DNA of 64,000 nt, from the NCBI GenBank assembly GCA_026400815.1, contig JAPLOI010000003.1, positions 28,613 through 92,612 on the forward strand. The letters run 5' to 3'. Positions 8,918 to 17,298 of the stretch are shown here, piece after piece (the first letter of the stretch is position 1; each line of letters starts with the position of its first letter). The notes under the pieces are model-generated. The model ran no database searches, had not been told where the DNA came from, and saw only the letters and a list, made by a program, of their open reading frames with translations. The translations under genes and the position numbers were made by a program. Origin of the DNA: Alphaproteobacteria bacterium. GTDB taxonomy: Bacteria; Pseudomonadota; Alphaproteobacteria; Acetobacterales; Acetobacteraceae.

Positions 8918-10621
8918 GTGGATAAACGATCCGCGCCGCCCGGCCGTCCTGGTGGTTTCCGTCTTGGATGTTTTCCCGAGCCAGCCCGCTGGAGCATGAC
9001 CATTCTTCCTGAATTGCGCGCCCGCCCCGCCGAGGGCGAGGCCGATGCCTTGTGGTATCACCCCGGCTTCTGCCAGTTCCCCCTCCCGCAGCGCCCCGGC
9101 GCCGCGCAGCCCTGGTCGCATGAGCGCGGCGGCACCGCCGTCACGATCGAGCCCGGCAGCGAACGGGACCGCGTGCCAGGCGGCGCCATGCTCCGGCGCC
9201 TGCTGATGCATCTGTGCGATTCCGCCGTCCGGCTGGACCAGTCGCAGGTCTCGCTCGGTGAAAGCGCCGCCGCCCTGGCCGCCGCCATGCAGCCGCCGAT
9301 CCCGGCCGAGCTGGTCCCGGCGCTGGAAGCCCAGGCCACCTCGCTGTTCGGCTGCCGCATCGTGGTCGCCACCGAAGGCGGCCCGGGCCTGTCGGTGCTG
9401 GATGCCCGCGGCCGTCCGCGCACCAGTTCCGATTGGCGCAACGTCGTGCGCCTCAACGCCCGCTTCCTGGACAACCTGCAGCGCGAAAAAGTGGCGCTGG
9501 ACCGTGCCGCCGTCGCCGCCCTGCAGCGTTCGGCCATGGCGCTGGACATCTATGTCTGGCTCGCCGCCACCCTGCCGGCCCAGCCGGACCGCTCGATCGA
9601 AGCCGCCCCCTGGCCGGCCCTGCAAGCCCATTTCGGCGCGCCCGACCAGGATGCGGATGCCTTCCAGGCCGAATGCGCCACCGCGCTCGCCCTGCTGCGC
9701 CGCACCCTGCCCAGGCTGGAAATCGACGAAGACGCCATCGGCGCCGGCTTCTCCGCCCGCACCGCCCCCGAGCAGCCCTCGGCACAGCCCGTCGCCGCCG
9801 AACCCGCGGCCCCGGCGCCAGTGGCCCCGACGCCTGTGGCCCCGGCACCAGTAGTCCCGGCACCAGCGGCGCCGAGACCCGCTGCGCCTGCGCCCGTCGC
9901 CGCCCCGCCACCGCGCCAGCCGGCCCCCGAGCCCGCGCGCGAACCGCGCCAGCCCGAAGCCTCCCGTGCCGAAGCCCCCCGTGCTGAAGCCTCCCGTGCT
10001 GAAGCCTCCCGTGCTGAAGCCTCCCGTGCTGAAGCCTCCCGCGCCGAGGAGCCGCGCCCCGAACCCCGCTTCGAGGGCCGCCGCGACGAACGCCGCTTCG
10101 AAGACCGCCGCCCGGAGCGCTTCAACCAGGACCGTCCCCAACAGGATCGCCCCTATCAGGAGCGCCCCCATCAGGAGAGGCAGGCCCAGGACGAATCCCG
10201 CCCCGACCAGTCCCGCTTCGAGCGTGACCGCGACAGGGACCGTGATCGCGACCGCGCCCGCCCGGACACTGATCGCCAGACCGGCCCCGCCCGCCAGACC
10301 GTCAGCCTGCGCTCGCACCTCACCGGCCTCCAGCAGGTCGTCTGGCTGCACCGCGCCCAGGGCCGCGACAACGTGGTGATCGAGGTCACGCCCGGCACCC
10401 GCTACGACCCGGCCGTGATCACCGTGCTCACCCTGGAGCCCATCGTCCTCCAGGTCGCCGGCGGCCTGCACGCCCGCGATTTCGAGCGCGTCTCCAGCTG
10501 GGCCACCGCCAACCGCGACCTGATCGACGCCTTCTGGGAAGGCGAGATCGACAACATCGAAGACATCCTCGCCCGCGTCCGCAAAGTCCCCGCCCAAGGC
10601 GTCGACCGCGGCCGCCTCTAA
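8918..10621 (+). CDS. RepA-like replication-initiator domain fused to disordered linker and C-terminal domain
   Basis: The N-terminal ~270 residues resemble plasmid RepA proteins (RepA_C type). Matching features, in order: WYHPGFCQFPLPQR, VTIEPG, a LRRLLMHLCDSAV helix, QVSLGESA, then SAMALDIYVWLAATL and PWPALQAHFGA. A Pro/Ala-rich stretch follows, then six EASRA-type pentapeptides (9956-10045), then an Arg/Glu/Asp/Gln-rich region (ERDRDRDRDRAR). The final ~100 residues form a compact domain; its GLHARDFERVSSWATANRDL-IDAFWEGEI helix pair recalls the end of DUF4160. Start chosen as GTG 8918 with AGGA 7 nt upstream; ATG 8996 is possible. No parAB, iterons or plasmid genes are nearby. The RepA match is fairly sure from recalled family sequences; function on a chromosome is unknown. 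Confidence 0.72.
   Translation: MDKRSAPPGRPGGFRLGCFPEPARWSMTILPELRARPAEGEADALWYHPGFCQFPLPQRPGAAQPWSHERGGTAVTIEPGSERDRVPGGAMLRRLLMHLCDSAVRLDQSQVSLGESAAALAAAMQPPIPAELVPALEAQATSLFGCRIVVATEGGPGLSVLDARGRPRTSSDWRNVVRLNARFLDNLQREKVALDRAAVAALQRSAMALDIYVWLAATLPAQPDRSIEAAPWPALQAHFGAPDQDADAFQAECATALALLRRTLPRLEIDEDAIGAGFSARTAPEQPSAQPVAAEPAAPAPVAPTPVAPAPVVPAPAAPRPAAPAPVAAPPPRQPAPEPAREPRQPEASRAEAPRAEASRAEASRAEASRAEASRAEEPRPEPRFEGRRDERRFEDRRPERFNQDRPQQDRPYQERPHQERQAQDESRPDQSRFERDRDRDRDRDRARPDTDRQTGPARQTVSLRSHLTGLQQVVWLHRAQGRDNVVIEVTPGTRYDPAVITVLTLEPIVLQVAGGLHARDFERVSSWATANRDLIDAFWEGEIDNIEDILARVRKVPAQGVDRGRL
9956..10045 (+). repeat. In-frame 15-bp tandem repeat (x6) inside the RepA-like gene
   Basis: Six consecutive copies of gaagcctcccgtgct, four of them near identical, encoding EASRA/EAPRA pentapeptides. 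Period 15 keeps the frame, so copy-number change would lengthen or shorten the linker without breaking the protein. Confidence 0.9.
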
Positions 10622-10648
10622 CCACCACCAAGGCAAGTTAGAAAAACA

Positions 10649-10902
10649 AGAAAGCGGCCACAAAGACACAAAGACACAAAGACACAAAGAAGCAAGACAA
10701 GGGAGAAGAAAACACGCTCTCCCACCCGAAGTAGGGCGGAACGCGAAGCCGTTCCGCCATCTTCCTTCCTACCCCCTTGCCTTGCGTCTTTGTAACGCTG
10801 TGTCTCCGTGTAAAATCTGACCTCACTTCCTTCCGGCTCTCTCCGAATCCCAGCCTCTTCCCGCTTCCTTTGTGTCTTAGTGTCTTAGTGGCCGCTTTCT
10901 TT
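10649..10902 (+). repeat. MITE-like element with ~33-bp terminal inverted repeats
   Basis: Ends are agaaagcggccacaaagac... (10649-10682) and its imperfect reverse complement ...gtcttagtggccgctttct (10868-10901). Both contain CACAAAG-type direct repeats (cacaaagacacaaagacac). A perfect 8-bp stem GGCGGAAC/GTTCCGCC sits in the middle at 10735-10758. No open frame of note. The 420-bp gap between the RepA-like gene and the next gene is mostly this element plus a C-rich tail. Confidence 0.65.
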
Positions 10903-11021
10903 CTGACTGACTTCTCTCCCCCATGCGCCGCAGGGGGGGGCCGGGGGAGGCTCTTGAGGTCTCCCCACCCACACCCGCCCACCAAAAAACATTCCCACCA
11001 ACCCCTTGCGTCGCCCTAACA

Positions 11022-11041
11022 GGTTAGTTATATAACTAACC
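11022..11041 (+). promoter_or_regulatory. 20-bp perfect palindrome abutting a start codon
   Basis: GGTTAGTTATATAACTAACC is a perfect palindrome that ends on the base before ATG 11042, in a G+C-rich setting. It could be an operator covering the -10 region and start, or an RNA hairpin over the ribosome-binding site. No Shine-Dalgarno is otherwise visible there. Confidence 0.6.
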
Positions 11042-11722
11042 ATGTTCCAGCTCTCCCTCCTCCTCACCGGCCTGATCCAGGGCCTGCGCCGCGTCATCAC
11101 GCGCGCAGCCACTGTCGTCAGCGCGCCCGCACGCCCGATCTGGGCCGGGCCCGACCTGCGCTGGATCATCGCCCCCCACGGTGACCTCCCGATCCTCCCC
11201 GGCCCCGTCTGGACCCTCCTCTGGCTCCGCCTCCACCGCCTGAACAACCGCCTCGCCCGCCTCTACGAACGCTGGCAAACCAACACCCTCCCCACCCCCC
11301 GCAACCCCACCCAACGCCCGAAAACCGCCCGCACACCCCCGCCCCAGATCCCCGAACTCCCCGCCCCCGGCATGCCCCTGGTCGACTCCCCCACCTGCCT
11401 CCCCCAAGGCCGCGGCTGGATCACCCGCCGCATCCCGGAAGCCGGCCCCAGCGCTGGCGCGCTCCACGACCTCCTGCAAAACCCCCACACCCAGGATTTC
11501 GTCCAAGCCGCCCCCCAGGCCGCCCGCCTGCTGCGCCCGCTCTGCCATGCGCTGGGCATCGACCAACCGGCCTGGCTGAAACTCCCCCCGCCCCCGCGCC
11601 CCCCGCGCAAGCCGCGCACCCCCCGCCCGCGCCGCCCCTCGTTCAACGACCCCGACCTGCACTTCCGCCCCTACGAGGTCCAGGCCGCACGCTACTTCCG
11701 CAAAAAATACGGCCCCGACTGA
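11042..11722 (+). CDS. Hypothetical protein, proline/arginine-rich
   Basis: 226 residues, not matched to a named family. The N-terminus is hydrophobic/amphipathic ([19 protein letters not shown]). A helix [20 protein letters not shown] is followed by a Pro-rich spacer, then [13 protein letters not shown] and a helical block [19 protein letters not shown]. The tail is very basic and Pro-rich ([16 protein letters not shown]) and ends [18 protein letters not shown]. No signal peptide cleavage site is convincing. The gene is alone between a MITE-like element and cysS, directly behind a perfect palindrome. A short gene at 61566 shares the LxRLxxLxRLxxxW helix and also has an upstream palindrome, so they may be paralogues. 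Confidence 0.7.
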   Translation: MFQLSLLLTGLIQGLRRVITRAATVVSAPARPIWAGPDLRWIIAPHGDLPILPGPVWTLLWLRLHRLNNRLARLYERWQTNTLPTPRNPTQRPKTARTPPPQIPELPAPGMPLVDSPTCLPQGRGWITRRIPEAGPSAGALHDLLQNPHTQDFVQAAPQAARLLRPLCHALGIDQPAWLKLPPPPRPPRKPRTPRPRRPSFNDPDLHFRPYEVQAARYFRKKYGPD

Positions 11723-11868
11723 CCGGGAAAACCCACGCCCAAATCATTCCGTTAACAAAACAAAATTCCCACCGCCCCCCACCTCATGCCTCGGTTTCCC
11801 GGAACGGCGTTGATCTCCAAGCCCTTCCGGTGGGACAACCCCCGTCCCAACACAGCGAACCCCGCCCC

Positions 11869-13206
11869 ATGCCCGAGATGCGCCTGCACAATTTCCTCAC
11901 CAAGCGCCGCGAGGCGCTGGTGCCGCTCGATCCCGGACATGTGCGCGTCTATTGCTGCGGCCCCACCGTCTACGACCTCGCCCATATCGGCAACGCCCGC
12001 CCCGCCGTCATCTACGACGTGCTGGTCCGCCTGCTGCGCCGCCTGTTCGACAAGGTCACCTATGTCCGCAACGTCACGGACATCGACGACAAGATCAACA
12101 ACCGCGCCCGCGAAGCCGGCGTCCCCATCAGCGAAATCACCGAACAGACGCTGAAGGACTACCGCCAGGACATCGCCGCCCTCGGCAATTTCCCGCCCGA
12201 CCACGAACCCCGCGCGACGGAGACCATCGCCGAGATCATCGCCATCATCGAGCGCCTGATCACCTCCGGCCACGCCTACGAAGCCGAAGGCCACGTCCTC
12301 TTCGCCGTCCCCAGCTTCCCCGACTACGGCAAGTTCTCCGGCCGCAGCCCCGATGAACTCCTGGCCGGCGCCCGCGTCGATGTCGCCCCCTACAAGCGCG
12401 ACGCCGGGGATTTCGTGCTCTGGAAGCCCAGCACCGACGATCTCCCCGGTTGGACCTCCCCCTGGGGCCGCGGCCGGCCTGGCTGGCACATCGAATGCTC
12501 CGCCATGTCCTGGAAGCACCTCGGCGAAAGCTTCGACATCCACGGCGGCGGCACCGACCTGATCTTCCCGCACCACGAGAACGAGATCGCCCAGTCCCTC
12601 TGCGCCTTCCCCGGCAGCCGCTTCGCCCGGATGTGGGTCCATAACGGCATGCTCGTCATCAACGGCGAGAAGATGAGCAAGAGCCTGGGCAACTTCGTCA
12701 CCATCCGCGACGTGCTGGCCAAGGCCCCCGCCGAGGCCGCCCGTCTGCTGCTGCTCAAAACCCACTACCGCAGCCTGCTGGATTTCTCCGATACCGCCCT
12801 GGCCGAAGCGCGCAAGGAACTGGACCGCTTCTACCGCGCCCTCGAACGCACCCCGGCCGAGCCCTCCGCCACCCTCTCCACCCCCATCCTCGCCGCCCTC
12901 ACCGACGACCTGAACACCCCGCTCGCCATCGCCGAAATGCACGCCCTCGCCGACAAGGCCATGGCCGGCGACCAGCAAGCCGCCGCCGACCTCCGCGCCG
13001 CCGGCGACATCCTCGGCCTGCTGCAGGTGAAGAACTGGTTCCAGGGCGAAGGCGACAATTCCGCCATCGACGCCGCCATCGCCGACCGCATCGCCGCCCG
13101 CAAGGCGAAAGACTTCGCCCGCGCCGACGCCATCCGCAAGGAGCTGGAAGCCCAGGGCATCATGCTGGAGGACAGCCCCCAAGGCACCATCTGGCGCCGC
13201 CGATGA
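11869..13206 (+). CDS. cysS: Cysteinyl-tRNA synthetase
   Basis: Class I aminoacyl-tRNA synthetase charging tRNA-Cys. It shows the [11 protein letters not shown] zinc/active-site motif near residue 27, the HIGN form of HIGH in AHIGNARP near residue 38, the zinc ligands in IECSAMS and [10 protein letters not shown], and KMSKS in [11 protein letters not shown] near residue 267. DALR-type helices end the protein. Start placed at ATG 11869 (MPEMRLHNF); ATG 11830 and 11878 are in frame. Length (445) is usual. The stop overlaps the ATG of trmJ. Confidence 0.95.
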   Translation: MPEMRLHNFLTKRREALVPLDPGHVRVYCCGPTVYDLAHIGNARPAVIYDVLVRLLRRLFDKVTYVRNVTDIDDKINNRAREAGVPISEITEQTLKDYRQDIAALGNFPPDHEPRATETIAEIIAIIERLITSGHAYEAEGHVLFAVPSFPDYGKFSGRSPDELLAGARVDVAPYKRDAGDFVLWKPSTDDLPGWTSPWGRGRPGWHIECSAMSWKHLGESFDIHGGGTDLIFPHHENEIAQSLCAFPGSRFARMWVHNGMLVINGEKMSKSLGNFVTIRDVLAKAPAEAARLLLLKTHYRSLLDFSDTALAEARKELDRFYRALERTPAEPSATLSTPILAALTDDLNTPLAIAEMHALADKAMAGDQQAAADLRAAGDILGLLQVKNWFQGEGDNSAIDAAIADRIAARKAKDFARADAIRKELEAQGIMLEDSPQGTIWRRR

Positions 13207-13991
13207 CGGGAAGGGATGGCGGCGCCGACCTGGAGCCGATCGGCAACACCCCGGTCGTCATCCTCGTCCGCCCACAACTGGCCGACAATATCGGCGCCGT
13301 CGCGAGAGCCATGGGCAATGGCGGCCTGTTCCACCTCCGCCTCGTCGCCCCCCGCGACGGCTGGCCCCAACCCGCCGCCTGGCGCAACGCCTCGGGTGCC
13401 GACCGCATCCTCGACGAGCTCACCCTGCACGACACCGTCGCCGATGCCGTTGCCGACCTGCACCACGTCTTCGCCACCTGCCCGCGCCCGCGCCACATCA
13501 TCAAGCCCGTCCTCACCGCCCGCGGTGCCGCCACCGAACTCCGCAGCATCACCGCCCGCGGCCTGAAAACCGGCCTCCTCTTCGGCCCCGAACGCGCCGG
13601 CCTCGACAACGACGACATGGCCTGCTGCGACGCCCTGATCCGCTACCCCCTCAACCCCGGCTTCATGAGCCTCAACCTCGCCCAGGCGGTGATGGTGATG
13701 GCCTATGAATGGTGGACCGCCACCGACGAAACCATGCCGCGCACGCTGATGACCAACGAAACCCAGATCGCCAACAAGGCGGAGCTGGAGAACTTCCTGT
13801 TCCACCTCGTCGACCAGCTCGACGCCTCCGGCTTCCTGAAGAACGAACAGAAGCGCCCCGGCATGGTCCGCAACATCCGCCACTTCTTCCAGCGCGGCGA
13901 AGTCACCCAGCAGGAACTGCGCACCCTGCACGGCATCGTCACCGAACTCGCCCTCGGCCGCCGCCTGCGTGGCAGGCTAGAAAAAGACTAG
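13203..13991 (+). CDS. trmJ: tRNA/rRNA 2'-O-methyltransferase, TrmJ family
   Basis: SPOUT-class SAM-dependent methyltransferase of the TrmJ/TrmH group, which 2'-O-methylates position 32 of tRNAs in E. coli. Family marks: [25 protein letters not shown] at the start, [14 protein letters not shown] in the middle, and the knot motif [22 protein letters not shown] (in pieces), then a helical C-terminal extension ending [19 protein letters not shown] overlaps the cysS stop (ATGA), so the two are likely co-translated. Confidence 0.93.
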   Translation: MTGRDGGADLEPIGNTPVVILVRPQLADNIGAVARAMGNGGLFHLRLVAPRDGWPQPAAWRNASGADRILDELTLHDTVADAVADLHHVFATCPRPRHIIKPVLTARGAATELRSITARGLKTGLLFGPERAGLDNDDMACCDALIRYPLNPGFMSLNLAQAVMVMAYEWWTATDETMPRTLMTNETQIANKAELENFLFHLVDQLDASGFLKNEQKRPGMVRNIRHFFQRGEVTQQELRTLHGIVTELALGRRLRGRLEKD

Positions 13992-14006
13992 AACGGGAGA
14001 ACCGCC

Positions 14007-14807
14007 ATGCTGCGCCTCGACGGAAAGATCGCCTTCATCTCCGGCATGGGCTCGGTCGGCGAGGGCTGGGGCAACGGCCGCGCCACCTCCGTGGTGATGG
14101 CCCGCCAGGGTGCCACCATCTTCGGCACCGACCTCAACCCCGCCGCCGCCGAAGCCACCGTCGCCACCATCCGCGCCGAAGGCGGCCAGGCCCATGCCGT
14201 CCGTTGCGACATGACCGACAGCGAGGACGTGAAGGCGGCCGTGGAAGCCTGCATGGCCCGCCACGGCCGCATCGACATCCTGGTGAACAACGTGGGCGGC
14301 AGCGCCCCGGGCGACCCCGTGTCCATGCTGGAGGAAGTCTGGCACGCCCAGATGGACCTGAACCTCAAATCCGTCTTCCTCGCCTGCAAGCACGTGTTGC
14401 CGATCATGCAGGCGCAAGCCAAGGGCGCCATCGTCAACGTCGCCTCGGTCGCCGGCGTGCGCGACCAGCCCGGCCGCCAATACATCGCCTACGCCGCCAG
14501 CAAGGCCGGCGTGATCCGCATGAGCAAGGCGATCGCCATCGACAATGCGCGGAAAGGCATCCGCTGCAACACCGTCGTGCCGGGCCTGATGAACACCCCG
14601 CTCGTCAGCGAACGCCTCGCCCGCCAGATCGGCGGCAATGACGCGGAAAAGCTGATCGCCGAACGCAACGCCCGCGTCCCCATCGGCCAGATGGGCGATG
14701 GCTGGGATGTCGCCCACGCCGTGTTGTTCCTGGCCAGCGAGGAAGCCAAGCACATCACCGCCACCGAGATCGTGGTGGATGGCGGCCTGACGGCAACCCG
14801 CCCCTAG
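14007..14807 (+). CDS. SDR family oxidoreductase with unusual glycine-rich loop
   Basis: Short-chain dehydrogenase/reductase, 266 residues, with NNVGGSAPG (NNAG position), the catalytic Ser in VNVASVAGV, and YIAYAASKAG (YxxxK). The cofactor loop reads SGMGSVGEGWGNGRATS rather than TGxxxGxG: it has inserted residues and no leading Thr. This may reflect altered cofactor binding or a specific subfamily. GGGAGA precedes the ATG by 8 nt; the gene sits 15 nt behind trmJ, probably in the same transcript. Its last 4 nt overlap the end of the convergent zincin gene. Substrate unknown. Confidence 0.88.
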   Translation: MLRLDGKIAFISGMGSVGEGWGNGRATSVVMARQGATIFGTDLNPAAAEATVATIRAEGGQAHAVRCDMTDSEDVKAAVEACMARHGRIDILVNNVGGSAPGDPVSMLEEVWHAQMDLNLKSVFLACKHVLPIMQAQAKGAIVNVASVAGVRDQPGRQYIAYAASKAGVIRMSKAIAIDNARKGIRCNTVVPGLMNTPLVSERLARQIGGNDAEKLIAERNARVPIGQMGDGWDVAHAVLFLASEEAKHITATEIVVDGGLTATRP

Positions 14808-15226
14808 CCACCCATCTCCTGTTCGAGAGCCTCGATCTCGGCGTCGGAAAAACCGAAATGGTGCGCCACCTCGTGCACCACCACGTTCTGCACCAGCCGG
14901 CCGAGATCCTCGCCCAGCTCGATCCACTCGAACAGGATCGCCTGGCGGTACAGCACGATCCGGTCCGGTAGCCGGGCCACGTCGCTTATGCTGCGCTCGC
15001 CGAGCGGCACGCCCTGGTACAGCCCGGTCAGCTCCCAGGCACTCTCGATGCCCATCTCATCGAGAATCTCGTCCTCGGCGAGATCCTCCACGCTGATGCC
15101 GAGATTGGCGATGTGCCGCCGCAGCCGTTCGGGAATGGCGGCGAGGGCACGCTCGGCCAGATCGGCGATCGCCTCGGCATCCGGCGGCGTTGTGAAGGGC
15201 GGGGCAGGGGGCGCATTGTTGTTCAT
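14804..15226 (-). CDS. Zincin-like metallopeptidase family protein (DUF1025 type)
   Basis: 140-residue member of the small 'metallopeptidase family' whose core is a minimal zincin fold. Near the C-terminus is [14 protein letters not shown] (HExxHxxGxxD), preceded by a helix-rich segment with [15 protein letters not shown]. No signal peptide, so cytoplasmic. Start at ATG 15226 (MNNNAPPAP); the frame runs on upstream only as phhB shadow. It is divergent from phhB, 46 bp apart, and would share a promoter region. Actual peptidase activity of the family is not established. Confidence 0.88.
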   Translation of the reverse strand: MNNNAPPAPPFTTPPDAEAIADLAERALAAIPERLRRHIANLGISVEDLAEDEILDEMGIESAWELTGLYQGVPLGERSISDVARLPDRIVLYRQAILFEWIELGEDLGRLVQNVVVHEVAHHFGFSDAEIEALEQEMGG

Positions 15227-15272
15227 CGCCGCACCACCGCACGCCGGTGCGGCACGGGTCAAGGAGAGACGC

Positions 15273-15557
15273 ATGGTCGCGAAGCTGACGGACATCGAAC
15301 GCGCCACTCTGGCCACGGCGCTGCCGCTCTGGCGCATGGTCCCGGGCCGCGATGCGATCCAGCGCGACTTCGCCTTCCGCGATTTCGTGGAGGCCTGGGG
15401 CTTCATGGCCCGCGTCGCCCTGCTGGCGGAAAAGCAGGACCACCACCCGGAATGGAGCAACGTCTGGAACCGCGTCTCCATCACGCTCGCCACCCACGAT
15501 GCCGGCGGGCTCTCGCTGCGCGACATCCAGCTCGCCCAGGCCATCGACGCGCTTTGA
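15273..15557 (+). CDS. phhB: Pterin-4a-carbinolamine dehydratase
   Basis: 4a-hydroxytetrahydrobiopterin dehydratase (PCD/DCoH), 94 residues. The active-site signature [20 protein letters not shown] and the terminal [13 protein letters not shown] are present. AAGGAGA lies 7 nt before ATG 15273. No phenylalanine hydroxylase is in the window, so its partner is elsewhere, or it serves pterin recycling or molybdopterin as suggested for some homologues. Its stop overlaps the TTG start of mmcB. Confidence 0.94.
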   Translation: MVAKLTDIERATLATALPLWRMVPGRDAIQRDFAFRDFVEAWGFMARVALLAEKQDHHPEWSNVWNRVSITLATHDAGGLSLRDIQLAQAIDAL

Positions 15558-16024
15558 GCGACCTCACCTTCCCCGAACGCACCGACGCCGTCCGCCGCGC
15601 CACGGCACGTTTCTGCCTGCAGATGGGCTGGGCGCCGGTGCATGAGATGACGCTACCCAACGGCCGCCGGGCGGATATCATGGCGCTCCGCCCCGATGGC
15701 GGCTTCGTCTGCATCGAGGTGAAGTCCGGCCTGCGCGATTTCCAGACTGATGCGAAATGGCCGGAATACCGTGAATTCTGCGACGCCCTGTTCTTCGCCG
15801 TGGATGCCGATTTCCCGGATGGCCTGATCCCCACGGAAACCGGCCTGATCGTGGTCGAGTCCCGCGAAGCCGCCCTGATCCGCGAGGCACCGGCGCACCC
15901 GCTCGCCCCCGCCCGCCGCCGCGCCCTGATGCAGCGCTTCGCGGTGCTGGCGGCAATGCGCCTGGCCATCGCCGAAGACCCCGCCGCACTCGCGGAACTG
16001 CGGGGTGCCCTGCGGGTGGAGTAG
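15554..16024 (+). CDS. mmcB: MmcB family DNA repair protein
   Basis: 156 residues resembling Caulobacter MmcB, a small protein linked to mitomycin C resistance with a PD-(D/E)XK-like nuclease core. Core motif: [22 protein letters not shown] (in pieces), giving D near residue 40 and E-x-K near 55-57, followed by [16 protein letters not shown]. The start is TTG 15554, in a TTGA overlap with the phhB stop. In Caulobacter the gene is SOS-controlled; here it sits behind phhB and no LexA-type box is evident before phhB. Confidence 0.85.
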   Translation: MSDLTFPERTDAVRRATARFCLQMGWAPVHEMTLPNGRRADIMALRPDGGFVCIEVKSGLRDFQTDAKWPEYREFCDALFFAVDADFPDGLIPTETGLIVVESREAALIREAPAHPLAPARRRALMQRFAVLAAMRLAIAEDPAALAELRGALRVE

Positions 16025-16079
16025 CTTGAAGCGGCCGGCGATAGGGCGGATGCTTCCGGCAACGAACGGGAGCGAGACC

Positions 16080-17198
16080 ATGAGCGGATACCCCCTGCCC
16101 AGCACCACGCTGGAAGAAGCCCATCTCCGTCCGGAGCAGATCGCGCGGCTGCACGCCCTGATCGAGGGCCACATCAAGGCCGGCCGCTACCCCGGCGCGC
16201 AGATCGCCATCGCCCGGCACGGCAAGCTCGCCCATTTCAAGACGTTTGGCGACGCCAAGCAGGGCGTCGCGGCCGACGATGCCTCGATGTGGCTGCTGTT
16301 CAGCAACACCAAGGTGATCACCGCCGCGGCGTGCTGGATCCTGGCCGAGCAGGGCGCCTTTCGCTTCACCGACACCTTCGCCTCGCACGTTCCCGCCTTC
16401 GCCAGGAACGGCAAGGGCGACGTGACCGTGATGCAGGTGATCACCCATCTCGCCGGCTTCCCGAACGCCGAAGTGGGGCCCGATTGCTGGGAAGACCACG
16501 CCCGCCTGCACGACACGGTCTGCAACTTCAGCCTGGAATTCACCCCGGGCTCTCGCCTGCACTACCACGGCGCCTCCGCCCATTGGGCGCTGGCGGTGCT
16601 GATCGAGAAGCTCACCGGGCAGGATTTCCGAACCTTCATCCGCGAGGCCGTGATCGCGCCGATGCGCCTCACTGGCGAGATGCAGATCGGCCTCGATGCC
16701 CATGGCATGCAGCACGCGGTGGACATGCACGAGCCGAAGGATGCCGGCGTGGTGCCGGCGGCGGACCGTAACTCGGACGCCTTCAAGAAGGCCGGCGTGC
16801 CCGGCGGCGGCGGCTATGCCACGGCGCGGGCCATGGTGGCGTTCTACCAGATGATGCTCGCCGGCGGCACAATCGGCGGCAATCGCCTGGTGGGCCCGCG
16901 CACCCTGCAATACGCCATCCGCAACTGGACCGGCGACATGCACGACCACGCCATGAACCAGCCCATGCATCGCGGCCTCGGCCCGCATCTGCGCGGCACC
17001 ACCCCGGGCATCCGCGGCCTGGGCGCCATCGCCTCGCCCACCACCTTCGGCCATGGCGGTGCCGGCAATTCCTATTGCTGGGCCGACCCTGAGAGCGGCG
17101 TGTCCTTCGCTTATCTCACCAACTGCCGCATCCCCGATCCCTGGCACAGCCAGCGGCTGGAACTGGTGAGCAATTTCGTCCACTCGGCAATCCTGTAG
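16080..17198 (+). CDS. Serine hydrolase, beta-lactamase (class C/EstB-like) family
   Basis: 372-residue serine hydrolase of the beta-lactamase/DD-peptidase fold. SNTK (SxxK) is near residue 73-76 in LLFSNTKVITAAACW, a Tyr-centred motif in LHYHGASAHW takes the YxN place, and FGHGGAGNSYCW takes the KTG place. There is no signal peptide, unlike true periplasmic beta-lactamases, which points to an esterase-like cytoplasmic enzyme. Start ATG 16080 with GGGAGCGAG upstream. A 100-bp gap with no evident terminator separates it from the TAXI gene. Confidence 0.88.
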   Translation: MSGYPLPSTTLEEAHLRPEQIARLHALIEGHIKAGRYPGAQIAIARHGKLAHFKTFGDAKQGVAADDASMWLLFSNTKVITAAACWILAEQGAFRFTDTFASHVPAFARNGKGDVTVMQVITHLAGFPNAEVGPDCWEDHARLHDTVCNFSLEFTPGSRLHYHGASAHWALAVLIEKLTGQDFRTFIREAVIAPMRLTGEMQIGLDAHGMQHAVDMHEPKDAGVVPAADRNSDAFKKAGVPGGGGYATARAMVAFYQMMLAGGTIGGNRLVGPRTLQYAIRNWTGDMHDHAMNQPMHRGLGPHLRGTTPGIRGLGAIASPTTFGHGGAGNSYCWADPESGVSFAYLTNCRIPDPWHSQRLELVSNFVHSAIL

Positions 17199-17298
17199 CG
17201 TCTGCGCGCCGGTTCCTTCTTGCAGACCCCGGGCGGCGGCCCCATCTCCGGCCCAATATGACAGAGTGTGTCATTTGGTTTGGGGGAGGAACATTACT

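Noticed and set aside
9956..10045. Iterons for the RepA-like protein
   Set aside because: The repeats are in frame and within the coding sequence, encode EASRA, and have no A/T-rich unwinding region beside them.
15227..15272. LexA/SOS box controlling phhB-mmcB
   Set aside because: No GTTC-N7-GTTC-type or similar dyad could be found in the 46-bp divergent gap.
16080..17198. Antibiotic-resistance class C beta-lactamase
   Set aside because: No signal peptide and altered YxN and KTG motifs; it fits esterase-type serine hydrolases better.
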